Assembly (NCBI GenBank): GCA_903923905.1
Contig: CAIXZH010000062.1
Span: 1 to 52,052 of the forward strand
Length of the DNA: 52,052 nucleotides
Source of the DNA: an uncultured Bacteroidia bacterium
GTDB lineage: Bacteria; Bacteroidota; Bacteroidia; Bacteroidales; Prolixibacteraceae
Reading direction: 5' to 3'
Part shown: positions 34,708 through 42,072 of the stretch, piece by piece
Layout: each line of letters opens with the position of its first letter
Numbering within the stretch: the stretch's first letter is position 1
Translations under genes and position numbers: made by a program
Notes under the pieces: model-generated
The model's input: only the letters and a program-made list of their open reading frames with translations
Databases searched by the model: none
What the model was told of the DNA's origin: nothing

Positions 34708-36024
34708 TTAAAGTTCAAATTCAAGGTTTTCAATTTCCGTGGCGATTTGTTTCAGGAACCTTGTAGCCTCACCTCCGTCGAGTGCCTGGTGATCATAGGT
34801 CAGACTGAGTCCGATATAGGGTACAAATCCGTAAGCTCCGTCTCCTAAATCCTTTGGACGGGGCACAATGGTGTTAACTCCGAGTATTCCCACCTGAGGA
34901 AGGTTGATCACCGGGGTAAATAGTTCAACGCCATAATTTCCGAGGTTTGACACGGTAAACGAGGCAGCTTCAGAAGAGAGCAATTCAGGATTGATCGCTC
35001 CTTTGCGACAAGAGGCGGCAATTTCGCGCATCTGGTTCGAAAGTCCCTGAATCGACAGGTCATCAGCATTCCGTATTGCCGGAACCATAAGACCGCGCTC
35101 GGTATCGACCGCTATACCAAGGTGTATTTTGTTGAAATATTTCACACTATCGCCAAGAAAGTGGGCATTAGCCTGCGGAAATTTCCGTAGCGCTTTAACC
35201 ACTGCAAAACAAACCATATCATTGAGGGTAATGTTCACAGGATAACCATTATCATTCGCTTTTTTAACTTTTCTGCGTAATTCGAGCATTCTGCGCGCGT
35301 CAGCACCCAAATGGTGAGTCAACTGTGCCGAGTTCTGCAACGATTGGTGCATCGCTTTGGCAATCAACTTCCGCATATTGGATAATTTCTTGATTTCGAA
35401 ATCGTTGGAGTATATTGGATTAATAGCCGTAAGATCTTTGGCTTTGACTGAACCTCCAAGACCCGACCCCTGAGAGGCAGGTTGCAGCTGTTCTTCACCG
35501 GCGATCTTCCGGGCAAGGGGTGTTGTTTTGGGATGACTGTTAATAACAGCTTTCACATCCTGCTCGATGATCCGACCACCAGGTCCGCTTCCGGTTATTC
35601 CGTCAAGTTGGACACCCTCTTTTTCGGCCAGATTTTTTGCCCGTGGGGAGATGGCGCCGGATCCCACAGACTGAGCGACTGGGGAAGTTCCATTAGTTTC
35701 TATAGTTCCATTAATTTCTATAGTTTCTATAGTTTCTATTATTTCTGTTACTGCTCCACCGGGCCGAAAAGCATCTACAGGTTCTCCGGGAGCACCAATC
35801 ACACAGACATTGGTCAGGACAGGAACTTCATCGCCGGTTTCATAAAAAAGCTCCAGTAGAGTTCCTTCAACGGCAGCTTCTTCCTCAAAAGAGGCTTTAT
35901 CGGTTTCATAGGCAAAGAGAAGGTCTCCTTTTTTTACCTGATCCCCTTTTTTCTTATTCCATTCGGTAATTATACAACTTTCAACAGATTGCCCCTGTTT
36001 AGGCATGATAACAACAAAAGCCAT
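34708..36024 (-). CDS. 2-oxoacid dehydrogenase E2, dihydrolipoyl acyltransferase
   Basis: A 438-residue E2. The lipoyl domain (residues 1-80) has the lipoyl lysine in YETDKASFE. A Thr/Ile/Glu-rich linker follows, then the peripheral-subunit-binding domain with ISPRAKNLAEKEGVQLDGI. The catalytic domain ends in LTYDHQALDGGEATRFLK with the active His-Asp. The frame is open to a TTG at 36045, but that codon lies inside the probable -7 box TATCTTTG, so the ATG at 36024 is the better start. First gene of the E2-E3-E1 set; divergent from the GntR-type regulator. The catalytic motif has Gln where Arg is frequent (DHQALDG). Confidence 0.9.
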   Translation of the reverse strand: MAFVVIMPKQGQSVESCIITEWNKKKGDQVKKGDLLFAYETDKASFEEEAAVEGTLLELFYETGDEVPVLTNVCVIGAPGEPVDAFRPGGAVTEIIETIETIEINGTIETNGTSPVAQSVGSGAISPRAKNLAEKEGVQLDGITGSGPGGRIIEQDVKAVINSHPKTTPLARKIAGEEQLQPASQGSGLGGSVKAKDLTAINPIYSNDFEIKKLSNMRKLIAKAMHQSLQNSAQLTHHLGADARRMLELRRKVKKANDNGYPVNITLNDMVCFAVVKALRKFPQANAHFLGDSVKYFNKIHLGIAVDTERGLMVPAIRNADDLSIQGLSNQMREIAASCRKGAINPELLSSEAASFTVSNLGNYGVELFTPVINLPQVGILGVNTIVPRPKDLGDGAYGFVPYIGLSLTYDHQALDGGEATRFLKQIATEIENLEFEL

Positions 36025-36042
36025 AGTTTGAGATATTTTTTG

Positions 36043-36074
36043 CAAAGATATTTTATTGAACTTGTATTTACAAG
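36043..36074 (-). promoter_or_regulatory. E2 promoter with overlapping operator
   Basis: On the minus strand TTG, 20 bases, then TATCTTTG (36043-36050 on the plus strand) fits the Bacteroidota -33/-7 pattern. The -33 TTG is part of the perfect palindrome CTTGTATTTACAAG-type site (36061-36074). A repressor bound there would block the -33 box. Confidence 0.6.
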
Positions 36075-36163
36075 TAATTTAAGTATTTATTTTTAATGAA
36101 CGATTTTATATCGCATAATGAATTAATAATTAGAAAGATATTTAAGAGTTAAATTTTTCATCA

Positions 36164-36207
36164 TGTAAATACAAATATTTGTTTTATTGAATTTTTTATT
36201 AATTTTG
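36164..36207 (+). promoter_or_regulatory. Promoter of the GntR-type gene with a second operator copy
   Basis: TTTG (36178-36181), 18 bases, TAATTTTG (36200-36207): a good match to the Bacteroidota promoter. Just upstream, TGTAAATACAA (36164-36174) repeats the core of the operator at 36061-36074, in the other orientation. This points to autoregulation and shared control with the divergent E2 gene. Confidence 0.6.
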
Positions 36208-36234
36208 CAGTTGTTTAACATTCAATTCAATAAA

Positions 36235-36957
36235 GTGATCAGGGAGCAGGAGACGTCAATTCCACAGCATCGAAAAGTATATGAGATCTTAAGGTCGCAT
36301 ATTACGGATGGTGTATTCCGGGAGGGTGATTTGCTCCCTTCTGAAAATGAATTGTGCACTGTTCATAAGGTAACCCGGCCAACAATTCGAAAGGCGCTTG
36401 ACCGCTTGGTCAACGAAGGTTATATTGTAAGACACCAGGGGAAAGGGAGTATTGTCAAAGGGGTCCCCAAGGGGGTCGGAATTCTCTCGATGACAGGTAC
36501 AACCTCGGCCATCGGGCAGGACAACCTGAAAACAACAATTATTTTAAAGCCTGAGATCCGCAATTGGACCGAAGCCTTTACCTTCCCGCTAAGTCAGCCC
36601 GAGATTGAGTCGGGCTGCATTTATATGGAACGGCTCCGCCTGGTAAATGGTAACCCCGTATTTTATGACATCACCATGATCCCGAATATCAACCTCTCAC
36701 GGTTCACCTCACGCAATTTTGAGAATAAGTCTTTGTTTGATATTTTGCGCAAATATTACCACATCGAGGTTAGGGGAGGGGAACAGAAACTGCTTGCTAT
36801 CGTGGCCGATGAACGGCTGAAGGGTTTCTTTAAAGTAGGATCGGGCCATCCTGTACTCCAGCTAAACCGCAAAATTGAAACCAACCGTCCCGGATTTAAT
36901 ATTTACAGTCAGGTTTTTTGCAATACCGACGAATACGCCTTATACGGAACATTCTGA
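36235..36957 (+). CDS. GntR family regulator with UTRA ligand-binding domain
   Basis: A regulator of about 240 residues. The winged helix-turn-helix comprises IPQHRKVYEILRSHI, LLPSENELCTVHKVTRPTIR and RLVNEGYIVRHQGKGSIV. The UTRA ligand-binding domain follows, with CIYMERLRLVNGNPVFYD and a C-terminal strand ending CNTDEYALYGTF. UTRA regulators usually sense sugar phosphates or similar metabolites, which agrees with the neighbouring polyol-type enzymes. The frame is open from a TTG at 36187, but that lies upstream of the predicted transcript start; GTG at 36235 is preferred (TTG at 36211 is another option). It probably controls the divergent E2-E3-E1 genes. Confidence 0.85.
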   Translation: MIREQETSIPQHRKVYEILRSHITDGVFREGDLLPSENELCTVHKVTRPTIRKALDRLVNEGYIVRHQGKGSIVKGVPKGVGILSMTGTTSAIGQDNLKTTIILKPEIRNWTEAFTFPLSQPEIESGCIYMERLRLVNGNPVFYDITMIPNINLSRFTSRNFENKSLFDILRKYYHIEVRGGEQKLLAIVADERLKGFFKVGSGHPVLQLNRKIETNRPGFNIYSQVFCNTDEYALYGTF

Positions 36958-36969
36958 TTCCAAAATAAA

Positions 36970-36988
36970 AACCCGGCTTCACCGGGTT
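36970..36988. terminator. Terminator after the GntR-type gene
   Basis: AACCCGG and CCGGGTT pair over a CTTCA loop, 13 bases after the stop codon, with flanking A and T runs on the two sides. It may also help end the convergent transcript of the repeat-protein gene. Confidence 0.65.
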
Positions 36989-37051
36989 TGGTCCACCAGA
37001 ATTTCTTCTGATTTGGTATGTTGATTACTAAACGATTTTCAGAAAGGGTCG

Positions 37052-37639
37052 TTAATTGCTTGCCAGCTCCGTCCTGAATTCAGACAGATCACTTGAATCT
37101 TTCCAGAACGAGCCGTTATTAATCCACGATTTGATTTGAAGGGCAAGGTCAGGTTCTTCATTCACAATTTCTTCGCTCCAAAAGGTACCATTGCTGATCC
37201 AGGATTTCATCCGGATTGCAAGATCGGGTTCAGTCGATTCTGTGTCATTGCTCCAGTATGAATTATTGCTCATCCATGATTTTATTTGGCGGGCGAGTTC
37301 CGCTTCACTGGTACCGGTTTCATCATTCCAGTAAGAACTGGTATGGATCAGGGATTGCAATTCATTTGAAAGCTCCTGGTTATCTGCCTGATTCATAATG
37401 TTTGCATTACTGTCGGCCACAGCTGTGTTGAGTTCTTCAGACTGCAGGTTTTCAGCGGCACTCCAGTAAGTGCTGTTGCCTAGCCAAGATTTTACCTGAA
37501 TTGCTAACTCATTGTTATTCTGAAGGAATTCTTTTCCTGAAACCGCTCCTTTTGAAACGCTGCACAGGGCTACCAGTATGATTAATGATCCAATCACTGA
37601 TCTAATCACTATTGCTATTTTGTAAGTTAATGTTTTCAT
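37052..37639 (-). CDS. Exported protein with five ELAxQxKSWxxNGxYW repeats (paralogue A)
   Basis: A 195-residue protein of no family I recognise. A signal peptide or anchor covers residues about 8-32. The rest is a series of about five units of 25-40 residues: NELAIQVKSWLGNSTYW, a degenerate one ending SLIHTSSYW, ELARQIKSWMSNNSYW, DLAIRMKSWISNGTFW and DLALQIKSWINNGSFW. The units are joined by acidic Glu/Ser/Thr linkers. Each has an amphipathic helix with Trp, then Asn-Gly and an aromatic pair. The gene at 37955 encodes a shorter relative. Both genes share upstream elements at identical distance, including a TTGGCAC box. Export and repeats suggest an envelope or binding role; nothing more can be said. 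Confidence 0.7.
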   Translation of the reverse strand: MKTLTYKIAIVIRSVIGSLIILVALCSVSKGAVSGKEFLQNNNELAIQVKSWLGNSTYWSAAENLQSEELNTAVADSNANIMNQADNQELSNELQSLIHTSSYWNDETGTSEAELARQIKSWMSNNSYWSNDTESTEPDLAIRMKSWISNGTFWSEEIVNEEPDLALQIKSWINNGSFWKDSSDLSEFRTELASN

Positions 37640-37685
37640 CTTTTTTATTTTTAAATCTTAAACTTTGTTTGTTGATAAGTACACA

Positions 37686-37701
37686 ACATTAACCGTGCCA
37701 A
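37686..37701 (-). promoter_or_regulatory. Sigma-54-like promoter of paralogue A
   Basis: On the minus strand TTGGCAC (37695-37701) matches the sigma-54 -24 element. Ten bases after GG comes GT where GC is expected, so the -12 half is weak. The box lies 56 bases before the start codon, the same as for paralogue B. Confidence 0.45.
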
Positions 37702-37773
37702 TATTATTAATAATTTATATATCAGACAAATAAGTTAATACATGAATTCGTCGGAGCCTGTAAATATGTCCGG

Positions 37774-37805
37774 TTTTTGGGGTGTCCTGTGTACGGAAAT
37801 GGACA
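37774..37805 (-). promoter_or_regulatory. Conserved upstream element of paralogue A (possible activator site)
   Basis: A 32-base block (plus strand: TTTTTGGG, six variable bases plus T, GTGTACGGA, AAT, GGACA) that matches 24 of 32 positions of the block at 38638-38669. Both begin 135 bases before the start codon. TGTCC/GGACA half-sites give it partial dyad symmetry. Position fits an enhancer for a sigma-54 activator. Confidence 0.5.
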
Positions 37806-37904
37806 GCGAAGAAAAGTTCCTTAATATTTCATAACCGTGAGAAGGTATTAACGGCAGATCTGCGAATGACTGCCGGAGAAGCCTCCATTGAAAGCCATAA
37901 AAAA

Positions 37905-37922
37905 GGCCCGGATAACCGGGCC
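37905..37922 (-). terminator. Terminator of paralogue B
   Basis: GGCCCGG and CCGGGCC pair over ATAA; on the minus strand six T follow. It lies 33 bases after the stop of the 37955-38503 gene. Confidence 0.85.
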
Positions 37923-37954
37923 ATGATATTCTTTTTTAGGTTATTAATTATAAC

Positions 37955-38503
37955 CTAATTATTTGCTACACTCCAATAATCCCCTTTGTTTATCCAGGTT
38001 TTCATTTGTGAAGCAAGTTCCTTATCCATAGTTTCGGTATCCATCGTACCTTTGTTGGCCGGGCTTGCCTGATTTGCATATTTGGTGGCAGGAAGCTCTC
38101 CTGCATCATCCGAATTATAGTAAGTCCCGTTCTTCAGCCATGTAGTCATCTGCAGAGCCAGCTCCTGATCGTTTTCAACAATTTCATCGCTCCAGAATTC
38201 CCCTTTATTCACCATTGTTTTCATTTGAAGGGCAAGTTCATGGTCGTTGACTGAGGTATTGGTGGTCGTGATGGTTTCAGAAGCCTGCATTGGCTCTTCA
38301 ATCAATTTTGCATCGGCGACGGGCATGGTGGAGAAGTTATTTGGGCTTAGTTCGATCCGATCGGCACTCATCCCTTCGGCGTAGTTCTTTTCGCTTAACT
38401 GAAGTTCCCGGACCTTGATAGTTGCAAAAACAGCCATAATAAAGACGACGATCGTAATTCCAATCCTGATCTCTTTTTCTGTATGATAAGATAATGTTTT
38501 CAT
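37955..38503 (-). CDS. Membrane-anchored protein with ELAxQMKTWxNKGxYW repeats (paralogue B)
   Basis: A 182-residue protein related to paralogue A (37052). It starts with MKTLSYHTEKEIR and one hydrophobic segment at about residues 14-28 that reads as an uncleaved anchor. A polar spacer of about 60 residues follows, then three repeats: HELALQMKTMVNKGEFW, QELALQMTTWLKNGTYY and KELASQMKTWINKGDYW. Linkers are rich in Asp, Glu and Thr. It lacks two of the units found in paralogue A. Upstream elements match those of paralogue A in sequence and spacing. No known domain is seen; I infer a duplicated pair under shared control. Confidence 0.7.
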   Translation of the reverse strand: MKTLSYHTEKEIRIGITIVVFIMAVFATIKVRELQLSEKNYAEGMSADRIELSPNNFSTMPVADAKLIEEPMQASETITTTNTSVNDHELALQMKTMVNKGEFWSDEIVENDQELALQMTTWLKNGTYYNSDDAGELPATKYANQASPANKGTMDTETMDKELASQMKTWINKGDYWSVANN

Positions 38504-38549
38504 GGCATTGTGTTTTTAATTTTACTTTACTATTTACACAATGGCTCTC

Positions 38550-38565
38550 TCATATATTGTGCCAA
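38550..38565 (-). promoter_or_regulatory. Sigma-54-like promoter of paralogue B
   Basis: TTGGCAC on the minus strand (38559-38565), 56 bases before the start codon as in paralogue A; ten bases after GG comes GA, so only the G of the -12 GC is kept. Confidence 0.4.
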
Positions 38566-38637
38566 AGTAATTAAGAAATTGATATACATTTAAATACGAA
38601 ATTATTAGGTTGAGAATAGCCTGACTTATTTGAGCGA

Positions 38638-38669
38638 TTTTTGGGCATTCAGGTGTACGGATCCGGACA
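38638..38669 (-). promoter_or_regulatory. Conserved upstream element of paralogue B (possible activator site)
   Basis: Plus-strand TTTTTGGG, GTGTACGGA and GGACA in the same order and spacing as at 37774-37805. It begins 135 bases from the start codon. It also lies about 100 bases upstream of the divergent mutS2 gene, but the shared spacing links it to the repeat-protein genes. Confidence 0.5.
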
Positions 38670-38768
38670 AATGTGAGAGAATCTGTTTCATTGAAAAGCG
38701 ATTCACCTTATTCCGGATTTACATCCCGATTTTCTTGGCTATTTTTGTGGCGTAATCAATAAGCAGGT

Positions 38769-41252
38769 ATGGATATTTATCCTTCAAATTTTGAAAGTAA
38801 GATTGGTTTTGATAAAGTGCGGGAGATTCTTCAGAGTCGTTGTCTGAGTACATTGGGGAAGGAGCAGGTTGACGAATGCCATTTTTCCCATATCAGGGAG
38901 GAGGTTGAACGACAGCTGGATGAGGTGATTGAATTTGTAAAGATTATCTCGGATGGGATGAATTTCCCCAACGGTTATTTTATCGATATGCGACCTGCCT
39001 TGCAGCGGTCAAAGGTTGCCGGTACTTTTTTGGATGTTTTTGAAATCTTTGATCTGCGCCGCTCCCTTGAAACCGTTCGTGCAATTGTAGCCTTTTTCAG
39101 GAATACCGAAGAGGGAACTTTTGTACGGTTAAAAGATGCAGTACGAAATGTCCAGGTTTTCCCGTTTATCTATGAGCGGATCGATCAGATCTTAAATAAA
39201 CACGGGCAAATTAAGGATAATGCTTCACCCGAACTGTCGCAAATCCGCAGGGATATTTTTTCGCTGCAATCGAGTGTCTCCAAAATAATGAGTTCCATTT
39301 TGCGAAAAATGCAGGCCGAAGGTTTGGTGGAAAAAGATATTTCAGCTTCAATGCGTGATGGTCGTGCAGTAATACCTGTAGCAGCGGCCAATAAGCGAAA
39401 AATTAAGGGTATCATTCATGACGAATCGGCTACAGGAAAGACATCTTATATTGAGCCCGAAGAGATCGTCGAAACCAATAACCGGATCAGGGAACTGGAG
39501 TCAGCGGAACGTCGGGAGATTGTGAAAATACTGACCCGTTTTACCGACGATATACGCCCTTATGCCGACGATATCGCCTACTCCTACCAGGTCATGGCCG
39601 TCCTCGATTTTATCAGGGCTAAGGCAATCTGGTCCGTTGAAAGCAAATCGGTGAAACCGGTGCTGACTCGTGAGATTGAAATCGACTGGATTTCTGCGCG
39701 CCATCCGTTGCTTGAGATTAACCTGGCGCGTGAACAGCGCAAAATCGTTCCTCTCGATATCCGGTTGGATCAAACAGATCGTATCTTACTCATTTCAGGG
39801 CCAAATGCCGGTGGAAAATCGGTCTGCCTCAAAACGGTTGGCCTTTTACAATATATGGTACAATGCGGGATTCCCATCCCGGTTCAGGTGGATAGCCGGA
39901 CCGGATTATTTAGCGCCATTTTCATGGATATCGGGGATGACCAATCATTGGATAACGACTTAAGCACATACAGTTCCCATCTTTACAATATGAAGTTTTT
40001 TGTAAGGAATTGTTCTCCCGCTTCCCTGGTGCTGATCGATGAATTCGGAACCGGTACCGAACCCATGCTTGGAGGAGCAATTGCTGAATCGATTCTGAAC
40101 AAAATCAATGAATTAGGTACGTTTGGAGTAATTACCACCCATTATACCAATCTGAAACATTTTGCTTCTTCCGCACCTGGTATCGCCAATGGTGCCATGA
40201 TGTACGATTCGCATAAAATGGAGCCTCTCTTTCAGCTCCAAAGCGGGGAGCCCGGCAGTTCCTTTGCCTTTGAGATTGCCCGAAAGATTGGCCTGCCGGA
40301 AGAGATCCTCCAGGACGCCACGAATAAAATCGGGGTAGACCACATCGATTTTGACAAACACCTTCGGGATATTGTCCGGGATAAACGATACTGGGAGAGC
40401 AAACGGCAGAAGATCAGGCAGGAGGAAAAAAGACTCGAAGAGTTATCCCTTAATTATGAAACAGGTGTTGCCGAGACAAAAAAGCTACGCAAGGAGATCC
40501 TTGATCGGGCAAAGCACGAAGCGGAAGAGATCGTTTCGGGAGCCAACCGGATTATTGAGCGGACGATCCGGGATATCAAGGAGGCTGATGCCGAAAAGGA
40601 ACGCACTCAGGAAGCCCGTCAGAAGCTTGAAGAGTTTAAGGCTGAGATTTCCCGGAAAGGAGAGGAGGATGACCGGATACTTCAGAAAATGGAGAAATTA
40701 AAACGGCAAAAGGTTCTGCGCAGCAAGCAACCCCCTATGGTGGAAGAGAAGAAAAAGGAGGTGGTCGTTCCCCGAAAAGCACCTTCAGAAATTGCAGTCG
40801 GCGGATGGGTTCGGTTAGCGGGAAAGGATACCATTGGCGAAGTTCTCGAAATTAAATCCAATAAGATTACCGTTGCATTAGGAAACCTCCGCTCGGTAGT
40901 GAACCGCAGCAAATTGGAGCCTGTTTCTCACACCGAGGTTAAACGGACAAGAGTGGAAAATAATACGATAGGCCGCATTAATCAGGAGATTGGTGAACGA
41001 AAACTTGTTTTTAAACCAAATATAGATGTCCGTGGCCTGCGCGCTGAGGAAGCCTTGCAGAAAATCAGGGAGTTTGTGGATGAGGCAATTATGGTTGATG
41101 TGAATGAACTCCGTATATTGCACGGAAAAGGGAATGGTATTTTGCGCGAGCTGATTCAGAACTATCTGAGGTCGGAACCGGCTGTCAAAAACTGCCGCGA
41201 TGAACATGTTCAGTTTGGAGGTTCAGGAATCACCATTGTGGAGCTGGGGTAG
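38769..41252 (+). CDS. mutS2: MutS2 family protein
   Basis: An 827-residue MutS2. The N-terminal core with clamp helices leads to the ATPase domain: Walker A SGPNAGGKSVCLKTVGL near residue 345, DDQSLDNDLSTYSSH, Walker B VLIDEFGTGTEP and a TTHY motif. A long Lys/Glu-rich coiled coil follows (about 520-650), then a KOW-like segment (VGGWVRLAGKDTIGEV) and a C-terminal Smr nuclease domain with DVRGLRAEEAL and ILHGKGNGIL. MutS2 proteins act on recombination intermediates and, in Bacillus, on collided ribosomes; either role fits. No mismatch-recognition domain is present, as expected. A TATTTTTG box at 38740-38747 is a probable -7 element. Confidence 0.93.
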   Translation: MDIYPSNFESKIGFDKVREILQSRCLSTLGKEQVDECHFSHIREEVERQLDEVIEFVKIISDGMNFPNGYFIDMRPALQRSKVAGTFLDVFEIFDLRRSLETVRAIVAFFRNTEEGTFVRLKDAVRNVQVFPFIYERIDQILNKHGQIKDNASPELSQIRRDIFSLQSSVSKIMSSILRKMQAEGLVEKDISASMRDGRAVIPVAAANKRKIKGIIHDESATGKTSYIEPEEIVETNNRIRELESAERREIVKILTRFTDDIRPYADDIAYSYQVMAVLDFIRAKAIWSVESKSVKPVLTREIEIDWISARHPLLEINLAREQRKIVPLDIRLDQTDRILLISGPNAGGKSVCLKTVGLLQYMVQCGIPIPVQVDSRTGLFSAIFMDIGDDQSLDNDLSTYSSHLYNMKFFVRNCSPASLVLIDEFGTGTEPMLGGAIAESILNKINELGTFGVITTHYTNLKHFASSAPGIANGAMMYDSHKMEPLFQLQSGEPGSSFAFEIARKIGLPEEILQDATNKIGVDHIDFDKHLRDIVRDKRYWESKRQKIRQEEKRLEELSLNYETGVAETKKLRKEILDRAKHEAEEIVSGANRIIERTIRDIKEADAEKERTQEARQKLEEFKAEISRKGEEDDRILQKMEKLKRQKVLRSKQPPMVEEKKKEVVVPRKAPSEIAVGGWVRLAGKDTIGEVLEIKSNKITVALGNLRSVVNRSKLEPVSHTEVKRTRVENNTIGRINQEIGERKLVFKPNIDVRGLRAEEALQKIREFVDEAIMVDVNELRILHGKGNGILRELIQNYLRSEPAVKNCRDEHVQFGGSGITIVELG

Positions 41253-41337
41253 GAATGAATGAGGGAGGGACGGAGAAACTGAGGGATGGAGAGACTGCGA
41301 GCGGGATCATTAAGGGTAGGGAGAAATCAAAACCAGT

Positions 41338-41383
41338 AGTTTTCATTTAAAACGAATAATAGTTTTCATTTAAAATGGAAACT
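41338..41383. repeat. Short direct repeat AGTTTTCATTTAAAA with dyad symmetry
   Basis: AGTTTTCATTTAAAA occurs at 41338-41352 and 41361-41375, and the second copy continues to a near-palindrome with GGAAACT. It lies in the 337-base gap 41253-41589 between mutS2 and the lipoprotein gene. The rest of the gap is a purine-rich stretch behind mutS2 (41255-41325) and unremarkable AT-rich leader. Confidence 0.45.
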
Positions 41384-41589
41384 ATCCTAGTTGTACTCAT
41401 AATCAATGATTTTCAACTACTTCCACCCACTATCCATTAAATTGCCAATTCCGAGTCCGACTTCAAGTCAGGCCCGGAATCACATAAAATGAGAATTAAT
41501 GCAGTCCAAAATCTTTGAATGCTTAAAATTTTGATTATTACATAATTTACCTTAAATTTACTGATGTAAAATCATTAATCCATTGCATT

Positions 41590-42072
41590 ATGAAAAAGCT
41601 TTTGTTTATCATCATCCTGATGACTGGTATCGTTTTTAACTCATGCACACCGTCAAATCCCCAACTTACCGAATTACAAAAAAACGCAATCGAAAAACAA
41701 ATCCTGGAACAATGGAAGAAAATCGGGTCGTGTATCGAAAAGGCTGATGCTGCAGGTTATGCTGCCTATTTAAGCACCAATGAATTTATTGCCATGTATT
41801 CTGAAGGGAAACCTTTTCTGTCCAGGGGAGAATACAGTGATAGTGTAAAGGTTTGGTTCAGTGCTCGTAAAAGCACGGAATTACAGCAGCCAACCGTCAG
41901 GGTGACTGTTTTGAATGAAAACCTGGTTCTTTTGGATCAAAAATCTGTTTTCAGGCTCAATCTTAAGAATGACCAGGTAGTTCGTTGTAATCACGCAGTT
42001 TCATTTATCTTTAAAAAGGAAGACTCAGTATGGAAGATCATCCATGGTCATGAATCCTGGAATAACATTTAA
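41590..42072 (+). CDS. NTF2-like (SnoaL/DUF4440-type) lipoprotein
   Basis: A 160-residue lipoprotein. The signal peptide ends in IVFNSC with the lipobox cysteine at residue 19. The mature part fits the cone-shaped NTF2-like fold: an N-terminal helix (EKQILEQWKKIGSCIEKADA), a first strand region around YAAYLSTNEFIAMYSEGKPFL, and the C-terminal strands NHAVSFIFKKEDSVWKIIHGHES that are typical of DUF4440/SnoaL-like proteins. No catalytic residues can be assigned. The gene is convergent with the S46 peptidase gene; their stop codons overlap by four bases (42069-42072). Confidence 0.72.
   Translation: MKKLLFIIILMTGIVFNSCTPSNPQLTELQKNAIEKQILEQWKKIGSCIEKADAAGYAAYLSTNEFIAMYSEGKPFLSRGEYSDSVKVWFSARKSTELQQPTVRVTVLNENLVLLDQKSVFRLNLKNDQVVRCNHAVSFIFKKEDSVWKIIHGHESWNNI

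Noticed and set aside
38638-38669. mutS2 control element
   Set aside because: It lies upstream of mutS2 too, but its exact spacing and sequence are shared with paralogue A, which has no mutS2 beside it.
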